Source: Streptomyces sp. 846.5
GTDB lineage: Bacteria; Actinomycetota; Actinomycetes; Streptomycetales; Streptomycetaceae
NCBI RefSeq assembly: GCF_004365705.1
Contig: NZ_SOBN01000001.1
Coordinates: 3,272,001-3,336,000 of the forward strand
Length of the DNA stretch: 64,000 bases
Reading direction: 5' to 3'
This document shows positions 16,308-24,432 of this stretch, in pieces; the first letter of the stretch is position 1, and each line of letters opens with the position of its first letter. The notes beneath the pieces are model-generated. The model ran no database searches. It worked only from the letters and a program-made list of their open reading frames with translations, and was not told the origin of the DNA. The position numbers were made by a program, and so were the translations under genes.

Positions 16308-16421
16308 CTTGCATCTGCCAGGCCATGGCTCCCTGGAGTGCCGTACCCGCGATTCGACGCACCCGACGGCGGGTACCGACCTCTCAGCCGTACGGCGCGC
16401 CTCGACGAGGGGACCCCAGCC

Positions 16422-16943
16422 ATGAGCCGCCCCGACCCCGCTGTTGCCGCTGTCCGCCTGCACGGACACCTTGCCCAGCCCCGGGAACTGACAGTGCAGC
16501 AGTTGCGGGAGCTGCCCGCGCACCGGGCCGAGGTCAGCTTCGACTGCCGCACCAGCGGACCGCAGCACCATGCCTTCGAGGGGCCGAAGCTCTGGGACGT
16601 GCTGCGGGCGGCCGGTCTGCAGCTGGCATCCGCGACCCGGAAGGGCCGGCTGGGGCATCTGATCACCATCACCGGCGCCGACGGGCACTTCGTGCTGCTG
16701 TCCTGGGCCGAGATCGACCCCGAGTTCAGTGGCCAGCAGATCCTGCTGGCCACCAGCATCGACTCCCGTCCGCTGGACGACGCCGGACCGCAGCTCGTCG
16801 TCCCCACCGATGTGTGCGGCGCCCGCTACATCAGCGGCATCACCGCCGTGTGGGTCGGCCCGCTCCAGGCCTGGGGTCCCCGTCAGCGGGCCAGGACGCA
16901 GTCCCCGCACAGCGCGCCGGCCCTGCCGGGGGCGGCGCGGTAG
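16422..16943 (+). CDS. small sulfite-oxidase-fold molybdopterin oxidoreductase domain protein
   Basis: 173-residue protein with the Moco-binding (Oxidored_molyb) fold of sulfite oxidases: RELTVQQLRELP, the candidate Mo-ligand Cys in VSFDCRTSG, GPKLWDVLRAAGL, ADGHFVLLSWAEIDP and PTDVCGARYISGITAVWV. It lacks the dimerization and heme domains and has no signal peptide, so it is a minimal cytosolic version; such stand-alone domains are common in actinobacteria but their substrate is unknown. The ATG at 16422 has GAGGGG upstream. The last 61 bases overlap the 3' end of the opposite-strand FhuF-like gene. The preceding di-TOBE gene fits a molybdenum theme. Confidence 0.82.
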   Translation: MSRPDPAVAAVRLHGHLAQPRELTVQQLRELPAHRAEVSFDCRTSGPQHHAFEGPKLWDVLRAAGLQLASATRKGRLGHLITITGADGHFVLLSWAEIDPEFSGQQILLATSIDSRPLDDAGPQLVVPTDVCGARYISGITAVWVGPLQAWGPRQRARTQSPHSAPALPGAAR

Positions 16944-17584
16944 ATCAGGCAGCAGCTGCGGCGGCGGAATCCGGTGCCGACGCCGGCATCGGTCGCGTGG
17001 GCGCCACGCAGTTCGGGGTGCGCCAGCAGCAGGCCGGCCGCGGCGCGGGTCTCGGCGGCCAGGTCGGGACGCCCGCCGGCCAGGACGGTCGCGGCGCCGT
17101 TGACCGCGGAGGCGACGTTGCCCCAGAGCACCTTGGGCGAGACCGACAGCGCGGCTGCGGCCTCGACCAGGGCACGCACCGGACCGTCGATGAGGTCGCC
17201 GGGCGTGCCGGGGGCGAAGGCGGCGGTGTCGAAGGAGAGCGCGAAGGTTCCGCCCGGGACCGGCTGCCAGCGGATCAGCTCCAGGTCCGGCCGCGGCCAG
17301 GCGCCGGACAGCACGGCGACGGCCAGGGCCGGGGAGACCAGCCTGGCGGTCAGCCCCAGCTGGGTCACCGAGGCGGCCACCCGCAGTTCGACGGCGGCGG
17401 GGCGCTGTCCTCCGGTTGCGGCGAGGCGGGTCCGTACGTCGTCCACGCGTTCGCGCAGCAGCCGCGGGTCCTCGACCAGGGTGCGCAGCTCCTGCCACGG
17501 CGGGCGGGCGGATGCGTCCCCGTGGTGGGTGCGCAGGGCGAAGAACGGGCCGAGGGCTGCGACCTGGTCGAGCATCGCGAACAT
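16883..17584 (-). CDS. FhuF-like (2Fe-2S) ferric-iron reductase family protein
   Basis: Cytosolic protein of 233 residues. The C terminus has paired cysteines CC at 211-212 and C-x2-C at 226-229, the [2Fe-2S] motif of FhuF-type siderophore iron reductases; the spacing between pairs is 13 rather than the ten usual in FhuF. The rest is variable helical sequence. The start at 17584 (MFAMLDQ) is preceded by AGGGAG at good spacing. It is divergent from a siderophore-interacting (SIP) reductase gene, so the pair probably releases iron from imported ferric siderophores. Its cluster-binding end is encoded opposite the 3' end of the molybdopterin gene. Confidence 0.82.
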   Translation of the reverse strand: MFAMLDQVAALGPFFALRTHHGDASARPPWQELRTLVEDPRLLRERVDDVRTRLAATGGQRPAAVELRVAASVTQLGLTARLVSPALAVAVLSGAWPRPDLELIRWQPVPGGTFALSFDTAAFAPGTPGDLIDGPVRALVEAAAALSVSPKVLWGNVASAVNGAATVLAGGRPDLAAETRAAAGLLLAHPELRGAHATDAGVGTGFRRRSCCLIYRAAPGRAGALCGDCVLAR

Positions 17585-17614
17585 GGACACAGTCTCCCTG
17601 GCTGGAATGACGCG

Positions 17615-17629
17615 GAAAGGTAAGCTTTC
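17615..17629. promoter_or_regulatory. inverted repeat between two iron genes
   Basis: GAAAG/CTTTC with a five-base centre (17615-17629) lies between the divergent FhuF-like and SIP genes. It does not match the known iron box TTAGGTTAGGCTAACCTAA well, so iron control by an IdeR/DmdR protein is possible but not shown. Confidence 0.25.
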
Positions 17630-17693
17630 GGAATTTGCCGGGCCGTTCCCTGCACTATGGGGGCACAGGTTCGAAATTCCCAGGGAGTGTTTT

Positions 17694-18530
17694 ATGGCAG
17701 GCCGACCCGAGCGCCGACCGCAGCAGACCCACCGCGGCCGGGTGGAGCGCGTCGAGCGGCTCACCCCGCACATGATCCGGGTCGTCCTCGGCGGCGAGGG
17801 CCTCGCGGCCTTCGCCACCAGGGGGCTCACCGACCACTACATCAAGATCCAGTTCCCGCGCCCGGGCGTGGTCTATCCCGAGCCCTTCGACCCGGCCGTG
17901 ATCCGTGCCGAACTGCCGCGCGAGGACTGGCCGATGACCCGTACCTACACCGTGCGGCGCTGGGACGCGGAGACCGGCGAGCTGACGGTGGACTTCGTCC
18001 ACCACGGCGACGAGGGCGTGGCCGGGCCCTGGGCCGCGCAGGCACAGCCCGGCGACGAGATCCACTTCGGCGGGCCCGGCGGCGGCTACGCCCCCTCCCC
18101 CGACGCCGACTGGCACCTGCTCGTCGGCGACGAGAGCGCGCTTCCTGCCATCGCCGCCGCCCTGGAGCAGCTGCCCGAGGGGGCCAGGGCCCATGTCTTC
18201 GTCGAGGTGGCCGGTCCCGAGGAGGAGCAGAAGCTGCCCACCCCGGCCGAGGCCGAGATCACCTGGCTGCACCGGGGCGAGGGACGGATCGGCGAGGCCC
18301 TGGTCGGCGCCGTCTCCGGGCTCGACTTCCCGGCCGGCCTGCCCGAGGCGTTCGTGCACGGCGAGGCCGGCTTTGTGAAGGAGCTCCGCCGGCTGCTGCG
18401 GGTCGAGCGCGGCATCCCGATGGACCGGCTGTCCATCTCCGGCTACTGGCGCACCGGCCAGGACGAGGACGGCTGGCAGTCGACGAAGCGGGAGTGGAAC
18501 CGCAGCGTCGAGGAGGAGCAGGGGAACTGA
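17694..18530 (+). CDS. siderophore-interacting protein (SIP) family FAD reductase
   Basis: Cytosolic flavoprotein of 278 residues that reduces ferric siderophores to free Fe2+. The FAD domain shows the RTYTVRRWD motif (R-x-Y-T/S) and PGGGYAPSPDADWHLLVGDESALPA region; the C terminus has the SIP signature EAGFVKELRR and ISGYWRTGQ. Length is normal for the family. GGGAG precedes the ATG by seven bases. Divergent from the FhuF-like gene. The ArsR gene on the opposite strand ends three bases after its stop, with no room for a terminator. Confidence 0.93.
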   Translation: MAGRPERRPQQTHRGRVERVERLTPHMIRVVLGGEGLAAFATRGLTDHYIKIQFPRPGVVYPEPFDPAVIRAELPREDWPMTRTYTVRRWDAETGELTVDFVHHGDEGVAGPWAAQAQPGDEIHFGGPGGGYAPSPDADWHLLVGDESALPAIAAALEQLPEGARAHVFVEVAGPEEEQKLPTPAEAEITWLHRGEGRIGEALVGAVSGLDFPAGLPEAFVHGEAGFVKELRRLLRVERGIPMDRLSISGYWRTGQDEDGWQSTKREWNRSVEEEQGN

Positions 18531-18533
18531 GGC

Positions 18534-18935
18534 TCAGCCGTGGACGCCGGCCGACTCGGCTCCGACACCTGCCGTGTCGACGGCGGCTGACCCGAGCGAG
18601 TCGAGCAGCGCGGCCATCCGGGCGTCGGTGAGCCGGTAGCGGACGACGCGGCCGTCCTTGTCCGGGGTGACCGTGCCGGAGGCGCGCAGCAGCCGCAGCA
18701 TCTGCGAGACCGCGGTGTCGGAGATGCCGGTGGCGATGGCCAGGTCGGTGACGGCGATCGGGCCGCCGTGGTGGACCGCCAGCAGCAGGGTGAGCCGGCC
18801 GGGCTCGCCCAGCAGCGCGAACCTGGCCGACCATTCGGCGACCCGGGCGGCGTCGCCGATGCCCTCGATGGCGTCGCAGACGGTGTGCTCGTCGATGGTG
18901 CGCCGGTGCGCGCGCTCCTCGGGAACCAGATGCAT
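18534..18935 (-). CDS. ArsR/SmtB-family metalloregulator, probably Ni/Co-sensing
   Basis: Winged-helix repressor of 133 residues. The recognition region reads ITDLAIATGISDTAVSQMLRLLRA with IAVTD in place of the usual start, followed by the wing DKDGRVVRYRLTDARM. The N terminus is rich in His, Glu and a Cys (MHLVPEERAHRR, DEHTVCDAI), possible metal ligands. It faces a NiCoT permease gene across a perfect 18-base palindrome, the standard arrangement for repression released by metal. The Ni/Co preference is inferred from the permease; the exact ligand set is not provable here. Confidence 0.88.
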   Translation of the reverse strand: MHLVPEERAHRRTIDEHTVCDAIEGIGDAARVAEWSARFALLGEPGRLTLLLAVHHGGPIAVTDLAIATGISDTAVSQMLRLLRASGTVTPDKDGRVVRYRLTDARMAALLDSLGSAAVDTAGVGAESAGVHG

Positions 18936-18968
18936 GCGCCCACTTCACACCGGAGTCCGAGTGAGATG

Positions 18969-18998
18969 CAACACCTGCACAGCTGTGCAGGCTTGTTG
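18969..18998. promoter_or_regulatory. ArsR-type operator palindrome
   Basis: Perfect 18-base palindrome CCTGCACAGCTGTGCAGG (18974-18991) extended by CAACA (18969-18973) on the left and TGTTG (18994-18998) on the right. It lies 38 bases upstream of the ArsR start and ahead of the cobalamin riboswitch of the permease, so it can control both directions. Confidence 0.65.
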
Positions 18999-19019
18999 AT
19001 GTGGCCCCCGCACCCCTAC

Positions 19020-19227
19020 GGTGGTTCAGCCGTGGTGTTCGGGAAGACCGGTGAAGGACCCTCAGGGGTCCCAGACCGGAGCGGCCCTCGCCACTGTGAT
19101 CGGGAAATCTCCGCACCGCGCCTGTTCCTCCACCGAGGAGCAGGCGGGCCACTGGGCGCGCTCGCGCGCCTGGGAAGGCCGGGTACGGGGGTGTCATACC
19201 CGTCAGCCAGGAGACCGGCCACGGCAC
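19020..19227 (+). ncRNA. cobalamin riboswitch
   Basis: The leader of the Ni/Co permease contains the ordered elements of a B12 riboswitch: GGGAAGACCGGTGAAGG, then CGCCACTGTGA, a peripheral arm GCCACTGG...CTGGGAAGGC, and the B12 box AGCCAGGAGACCGGCC (19205-19220). GCCGTG near 19029 can pair with CACGGC after the B12 box to close the outer stem. Adenosylcobalamin binding would shut down expression, as expected for a gene supplying cobalt for B12. Confidence 0.93.
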
Positions 19228-19271
19228 CGCACGACTTACTGTCCACGAGGTGCTGGAGAGGCTGCCCTGCT

Positions 19272-20375
19272 ATGACCTTGCCCGAAAACCCCGTCGTACC
19301 CCTGACCCCCGTCATACCCGTGCTCCGCTGGGAGCGCAGGGACTGGATCCGCACCGGCGGGCTGATGGCGGTGATCGCCGCACTGCACGTGGTCGCCTTC
19401 GGCATCCTGGCCGTCATGGTCGCCCCGCACCACTACACCGTCGGCAAGCAGGTCTTCGGTCTCGGTCTCGGCGTCACCGCCTACACCCTGGGCATGCGGC
19501 ACGCCTTCGACGCCGACCACATCGCCGCCATCGACAACACCACCCGCAAGCTGATGGCCGACGGCAAGCGCCCCATCTCGGTCGGCTTCTGGTTCGCGCT
19601 GGGCCACTCCACCATCGTGGTGGTGCTGGCCGCGGGCATCGCCGCCGGAGCCCGGTTCGCCGGCACGCTGACCAATGACTCCTCCAGCACCCACCAGGCC
19701 CTGGGCGTGGTCAGCACCAGCGTCTCCGGCGGCTTCCTCTACCTGATCGCCGCGCTCAACCTGGTCTCGCTGTCCGGTATCCACCGGGTGTTCCGGGCGA
19801 TGCGCCAGGGCCAGTTCGACGAGCACGAGTTGGAGAAGCACCTGGACAGCCGCGGTTTCATGAACCGCATCCTGGGCCGGCTCACCAAATCCATCACCCG
19901 CCCCGGCCAGATGTACCCGGTCGGCCTGCTGTTCGGCATCGGCTTCGACACCGCCACCGAGGTCACCCTGATGGTGATGGCCGGATCCGGCGCCGCGGCC
20001 GGCCTCCCCTGGTACGCCATCCTGTGCCTGCCGCTGCTGTTCGCCGCCGGGATGAGCCTGTTCGACACCCTCGACGGCACCTTCATGAACTTCGCCTACC
20101 ACTGGGCGTTCTCCAACCCGGTGCGCAAGGTCTACTACAACCTCACCATCACCGGCCTCTCGGTCGCCGTGGCGTTCCTGATCGGCACGATCGAGCTGGT
20201 CGGGGTGCTCCACGACCAGCTCGGTCTCGACGACCCGGTCAGCAACTGGATCTCCGGCGTCAACCTCAACAACGTCGGCTTCGTCATCGTCGGACTGTTC
20301 GTGGCGGTCTGGGCCTGCGCCCTGGCCTACTGGCGGCTGGCCGGGGTGGAGCGCCGCTGGGGGAACCAGGCCTGA
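19272..20375 (+). CDS. NiCoT-family nickel/cobalt permease, riboswitch-controlled paralogue
   Basis: Plasma-membrane permease of 367 residues with about eight helices. The family signature H-x4-D-H is present in GMRHAFDADHIAAIDN, along with GFWFALGHSTIVV, LFGIGFDTATEV and FAAGMSLFDTLDG. NiCoT permeases import Co2+ and/or Ni2+. The upstream cobalamin riboswitch points to cobalt as the physiological cargo, and the ArsR operator adds a metal brake. A weak GAGAGG lies about ten bases before the ATG. It is a paralogue of the permease at 31.2 kb, with near-identical core motifs, but that copy has a Nur-like box instead. Confidence 0.94.
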   Translation: MTLPENPVVPLTPVIPVLRWERRDWIRTGGLMAVIAALHVVAFGILAVMVAPHHYTVGKQVFGLGLGVTAYTLGMRHAFDADHIAAIDNTTRKLMADGKRPISVGFWFALGHSTIVVVLAAGIAAGARFAGTLTNDSSSTHQALGVVSTSVSGGFLYLIAALNLVSLSGIHRVFRAMRQGQFDEHELEKHLDSRGFMNRILGRLTKSITRPGQMYPVGLLFGIGFDTATEVTLMVMAGSGAAAGLPWYAILCLPLLFAAGMSLFDTLDGTFMNFAYHWAFSNPVRKVYYNLTITGLSVAVAFLIGTIELVGVLHDQLGLDDPVSNWISGVNLNNVGFVIVGLFVAVWACALAYWRLAGVERRWGNQA

Positions 20376-20577
20376 GCCACCGTCGCCGCAGCGCACGGCG
20401 TCCGGGACCGACCGATGTGACCGGGTTCGGTACTGCCCGGACCACCCCTGACTCACAGGTACGCCTTCTTGACGTCGCGCCCGCGGCACGCTGGGATTCG
20501 TGGCAGTCATTGCAGACTATGTCAGGTCCATGGCGTGACAGCGCGCGGCGGGGGTACTCAGGAGGACGGACGGTTCC

Positions 20578-23394
20578 ATGCAACCAGCACCGAGCGGCAG
20601 CACACCCCCGATCGGCCGCGGCCTGCTCCTCACCGAGGCCCGTGGCGCGCTGCGGCCCGACCGGGGGCTGCTGCTCACCGGTCCGGCGGGCATCGGCAAG
20701 AGCGCGGTCCTGGACGTCCTCGCCGCGGAGGCCGCCGCGGCGGGAACGCTGGTCCTGCGCAGCGCGCCGATCCCGGAGGAGTCGGTGCTCCCCTATGCCG
20801 CCCTGTCCGACCTGCTGTCCTGCGTGCCCGCCGACCTGCTGGCCCAGTACCCGCCGTTGCTGCTCCGCACCCAGCCCGCCACCGCCCAGGAGCGACTGGC
20901 ACTGCACACGGCCGCGGTCCGGCTGCTGCGCACCCTGGCCGGGGACGCGTCCGTGCTGCTCGTCCTGGACGGGCTCCAGGACCTCGACCTGCCCAGCGCC
21001 GCCCTGCTCTCCTTCCTGACCCGCCGGGCCGGCACCCTGGCCGTCACCGTGGCCGCCGCCGAACGGACCGGCTCCGGCGAATCGGCCCTGCGCAACCGGC
21101 TCTGCCCGCCGACCGTGGTCGAACTGGCCGTCCCCCCGCTCCCCGACGACGCGATCGAGGAGCTGATCGCCCGTCAGGGAACGCTGCCGCCGGTCCGCGA
21201 GCTGCGCCGGATCCAGCAGCTCAGCGCCGGGAACCCGTTCTACGCCCGGGAGTTGGCCCTGGCCGCGGGCAACCGCCCACAGCCCGGCGGCCGGTGGGCC
21301 GAGGAGGAGCCGCCGGTCCCGCGGCGGCTGCGCAACCTGCTGCTCGCGCCGACCCGCGCCCTGCCGCCGCAGTCCCGGTCCGCTCTGCTGCTGGTCGCCT
21401 GCTCGCCGCAGCCCACGCTCGGCCTGCTGCACGCCGCCGGCGTCGCCGACCCGGTCGCCGCACTGGCCGAGGCCGAACGCCTGGGCCTGGTCTCGCTCTC
21501 GGCCCACGGCCGGGTACGGCTGCGGCACCCGCTGCTCGGCGCGGCGCTGCAGGCCGAGGCGCTGCTCCGGGAGCGGATCGCGGTCCACACCGCCCTCGCC
21601 GAAGCCACCGCGGAACCCGTCGCCCGGGCCCGGCACCTGGCGCTGGCCCACCCCCGGGAGGACGCCCAGGTCGCCGCCGCCCTCGCCGCGGCCGCCGACG
21701 TGGCCCGGCACCGCGGCGAGCCCGACACCGCGTACGAACTCACCGCCCTGGCCGCCGAGCACACCCCCGCCGCCGACCCGCGGCGGCGCACCGCGCGCCT
21801 GCTCGCCGCAGCGGCCCACGCCGCCGACGCGGGGCTGCACGAGGACGCCCGCAGATCCGCCGCCGAGGTGCTCACCGACTCCGCCGACCCGGCCCAGCGG
21901 GTCCGGGCCCGGATGATCCTGCTGGAGACGGTCGGCCAGGCGCTGGACGAGGCCGGCGGCCTGATCCAGGGCGGTCTCGCCGACGCCGGGGACGACCCGT
22001 CGCTGCTGGCCCCGCTCTACTTCTGGTCCGCCGTCCGGGAGTTGCTCGGCGGCCGGACCGGCACCGCGGCGGCGGAGGCCCAGCGGGCCGCCACCCTCGC
22101 CTTCGCCGCGGAGGACCGGGCCACCCGGGTGGAGGCCCTGGGCCTGGTCGCGACCGTGCAGGGGCTGCGCGGAAACCCGGTCGCCGCCGACGCCGCGCTG
22201 GAACTGGCGCTGAAGCTGGCCGCGGCCGAGCAGAGCGCCAGCCTGCTGCGCCGGCTGGCGCTGGCCCAACTGGACGCCGACCAGGTGCCGCAGGCCCGGC
22301 GCCGGGTCACCGCGCTGCTGGACCCCGGGGCCGGGGCCGAGGGCGTGGAGGACACCCTGGCCACCCTGGTCGCGCTGGTCCGGATCCAGACCCGGGCCGG
22401 GGAGTGCCGGCAGGCCCTGGCCACCGCCGAGCGCTGCACCGCGCTGGTCGCCGACGCCGGCCAGCCCTCCCCGCTCGCCGCCTACGCGGCCGCGCTGGCC
22501 GAGACCGCCGGCGGCAGCACCACCCGGGCGGCCGAGCTGGCCCAGCGCGCCGTCGACGGCTGCGCGGCCGCCAGCGACCGGCTCTACCAGGTCCGCGCGC
22601 TGGGAGCGCTGGGCTCGGCGCTGCTGCTGCCCGGCGGCGCCGAGGGCTCCGCCCGGGCCGGCGAGGCGCTGCAGCGGGCCCGGGAGCTGAGCGAGGCCAT
22701 GGAGCTGGCCGACCCCGACACCGTCCGCCGCCTCGCCGACCTGGTGGAGGCGCTGCTGCAGTCCGGCGAGACCGCGGAGGCCCACGCCGTGCTCGCGGAG
22801 GCCCGCCGGCTCACCGACGCCTGGCCCGCGCCCTGGGGCGCGGGCGCGGTGGCGGCGCTGGACCGCGCCGAGGGCCTGGCGCTGGCCGCGCTGGGCCGCA
22901 CCGAGCAGGCCATCGCCGCGCTGCGGGTCTCCGCCTCCCGACTGCAGGACCTCCCGCTCCCGCTCGAACTGGCCCGCACCCTGATCGCCTGGGGAGCCGT
23001 CGAACGCCGGGCCCGGCACCGCGCGGCGGCCCGCGCCGTCCTGGACCAGGCCGGCGCGATCTGCCGGACGCTGCGCGCCGAGCCGCTGCTGCTGCGGATC
23101 CAGCAGGAGCGCGAACGCCTGGAACCGGGCGACCGGGCCTGCGCGGTGGACGACCTGACGGCCAGTGAGCACCGCGTCGCCGAGCTGGTGGCCGGCGGCG
23201 CCACCAACCGCGAGGTCGCCGCGGCGCTCTTCGTCAGCATCAAGACCGTCGAGGGCACCCTCTCCCGCGTCTACCGCAAACTCGGCGTCCGCTCCCGCAC
23301 CGCCCTCGCCCGCGCCGTCGTCGCCGTAAGCCCCACCGGCCCCCCACAGGCAGAACCGTTCACCCAACGAGCCCGGGTCGTCCCACTGATGTGA
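20578..23394 (+). CDS. LAL-type LuxR-family ATPase regulator
   Basis: Large cytosolic transcription activator of 938 residues. The N terminus holds a STAND/AAA-like ATPase with Walker A GPAGIGKSA and Walker B-like VLLVLDGLQDLD; the middle is a long run of Ala/Leu/Arg-rich helices resembling TPR repeats; the C terminus (about 857-916) is a LuxR helix-turn-helix, TASEHRVAELVAGGATNREV then SIKTVEGTLSRVYRKLGVRS. GGAGG lies 12 bases before the ATG, slightly far. LAL proteins often activate secondary-metabolite or sugar genes, but no such cluster adjoins. The 200 bases upstream contain no other gene. Confidence 0.93.
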   Translation: MQPAPSGSTPPIGRGLLLTEARGALRPDRGLLLTGPAGIGKSAVLDVLAAEAAAAGTLVLRSAPIPEESVLPYAALSDLLSCVPADLLAQYPPLLLRTQPATAQERLALHTAAVRLLRTLAGDASVLLVLDGLQDLDLPSAALLSFLTRRAGTLAVTVAAAERTGSGESALRNRLCPPTVVELAVPPLPDDAIEELIARQGTLPPVRELRRIQQLSAGNPFYARELALAAGNRPQPGGRWAEEEPPVPRRLRNLLLAPTRALPPQSRSALLLVACSPQPTLGLLHAAGVADPVAALAEAERLGLVSLSAHGRVRLRHPLLGAALQAEALLRERIAVHTALAEATAEPVARARHLALAHPREDAQVAAALAAAADVARHRGEPDTAYELTALAAEHTPAADPRRRTARLLAAAAHAADAGLHEDARRSAAEVLTDSADPAQRVRARMILLETVGQALDEAGGLIQGGLADAGDDPSLLAPLYFWSAVRELLGGRTGTAAAEAQRAATLAFAAEDRATRVEALGLVATVQGLRGNPVAADAALELALKLAAAEQSASLLRRLALAQLDADQVPQARRRVTALLDPGAGAEGVEDTLATLVALVRIQTRAGECRQALATAERCTALVADAGQPSPLAAYAAALAETAGGSTTRAAELAQRAVDGCAAASDRLYQVRALGALGSALLLPGGAEGSARAGEALQRARELSEAMELADPDTVRRLADLVEALLQSGETAEAHAVLAEARRLTDAWPAPWGAGAVAALDRAEGLALAALGRTEQAIAALRVSASRLQDLPLPLELARTLIAWGAVERRARHRAAARAVLDQAGAICRTLRAEPLLLRIQQERERLEPGDRACAVDDLTASEHRVAELVAGGATNREVAAALFVSIKTVEGTLSRVYRKLGVRSRTALARAVVAVSPTGPPQAEPFTQRARVVPLM

Positions 23395-23532
23395 GGGGTC
23401 CGGGCCGCGTGAACACAATGCGCAAAACTGCTGCTTAAGAACTTAATGGCGAGTTAAACACGAAACATGGATGTCATCTGCGGGTCGTCCTAACTTCAGA
23501 GTCCTCAACGGCGAGGACGAAAGGAGACGGAC

Positions 23533-24432
23533 GTGACGGCAGCACGCAGTGACCAGGCGGTCGGCCCGGCGCCCGTTCCGGGCGCCAAGGCGCCGGGACG
23601 CGAGGATGCCCGCATTGAACTGTCCGGTGTGACAAGGAGATTCACCTCACCGGCGGGGAAGGTGTTCACCGCGCTCCGCGAGGTGAACTTCACCGTCGAA
23701 CCGGGACAGTTCTGTGCGGTGGTAGGACCGACCGGCTGTGGCAAGTCGACGACCCTGGGCATGGTGGCCGGGCTGGACCGGCCCAGCGCCGGGACCGTCC
23801 GGGTCGGCGGCCGGGAGGTCGACGGGATCACCGACGGCGTCAGCTTCATGTTCCAGCAGGACGCCCTGCTGCCCTGGAAGACGGTGCTCGCCAATGTGGC
23901 GCTCGGCCCGGTGTTCCGCGGGGTCGGCAAGAAGCAGGCCCAGGCCAAGGCCAGGGACTGGCTCGGCCGAGTGGGCCTGCGCGGCTTCGAGGACCACCAC
24001 CCGCACCAGCTCTCCGGCGGTATGCGCAAGCGCGTCGCCATGGCGGCCGCGCTCATCAACGAACCCTCGATCCTGCTGATGGACGAGCCCTTCGGCGCCC
24101 TGGACGTGCAGACCAAGGCGATCATGTCGAACGAGCTGCTCGGCCTGTGGGAGGAGACCAAGCCCTCGGTCCTGTTCATCACCCACGACCTGGAGGAGGC
24201 AGTCGCCCTCTCCGACCGCGTGGTCGTGATGACCTCGGGACCCGGCACGATCAAGGGCGTCTACGACATCGACCTGCCGCGCCCGCGCGGCGCGGTGCAG
24301 GAGATCCGCTTCGACCCGCGCTTCCTCGAACTCCACCACCAGATCTGGGAGTCGCTCAAGGACGAGGTGCAGCGCGCCTACGCGCTCACCGGCGGCACCT
24401 CGGCCGCCTCCGACCCGGAGGGAGACCACTGA
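23533..24432 (+). CDS. ABC importer ATPase, nitrate/taurine (SsuB/TauB) type
   Basis: ATP-hydrolysing subunit of an importer, 299 residues. Walker A GPTGCGKST, Q-loop FMFQQDALLPW, signature LSGGMRKR and Walker B LLMDEPFGALD followed by the His switch FITHDLEEA are all intact. The first 28 residues are a disordered extension. The start is GTG with AAGGAG six bases upstream, and the leader has a hairpin GTCCTC/GAGGAC (23501-23518) just before it. The stop overlaps the permease start by one base. The cognate substrate-binding lipoprotein follows, so the three genes form an operon for an anion or aromatic/amine solute. Confidence 0.93.
   Translation: MTAARSDQAVGPAPVPGAKAPGREDARIELSGVTRRFTSPAGKVFTALREVNFTVEPGQFCAVVGPTGCGKSTTLGMVAGLDRPSAGTVRVGGREVDGITDGVSFMFQQDALLPWKTVLANVALGPVFRGVGKKQAQAKARDWLGRVGLRGFEDHHPHQLSGGMRKRVAMAAALINEPSILLMDEPFGALDVQTKAIMSNELLGLWEETKPSVLFITHDLEEAVALSDRVVVMTSGPGTIKGVYDIDLPRPRGAVQEIRFDPRFLELHHQIWESLKDEVQRAYALTGGTSAASDPEGDH

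Noticed and set aside
16263-16421. Upstream ATG that would lengthen the molybdopterin-domain protein by 53 residues
   Set aside because: It lies across the terminator hairpin at 16270-16307 and gives no family likeness; the ATG at 16422 has a ribosome site.
17600-17640. Iron box (IdeR/DmdR) between the FhuF-like and SIP genes
   Set aside because: The inverted repeat there lacks the TTAGGTTAGGCT pattern, matching only a few positions; kept only as an unassigned repeat.
18960-19000. Nur box before the ArsR gene and first Ni/Co permease
   Set aside because: TGCAACA and TTGTTG are present but not in the TTGCAA-N5-TTGCAA arrangement; the perfect palindrome fits an ArsR site better.
20284-23418. 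Open frame of 1044 codons on the minus strand
   Set aside because: Shadow of the LuxR-type ATPase gene; low-complexity translation with no recognisable motif, while the plus strand has Walker and helix-turn-helix motifs.
23395-23532. Possible TPP or other riboswitch before the taurine/nitrate-type ABC operon
   Set aside because: None of the conserved thi-box or other riboswitch blocks is present; only a short hairpin and the TTAAG/CTTAA palindrome are seen.
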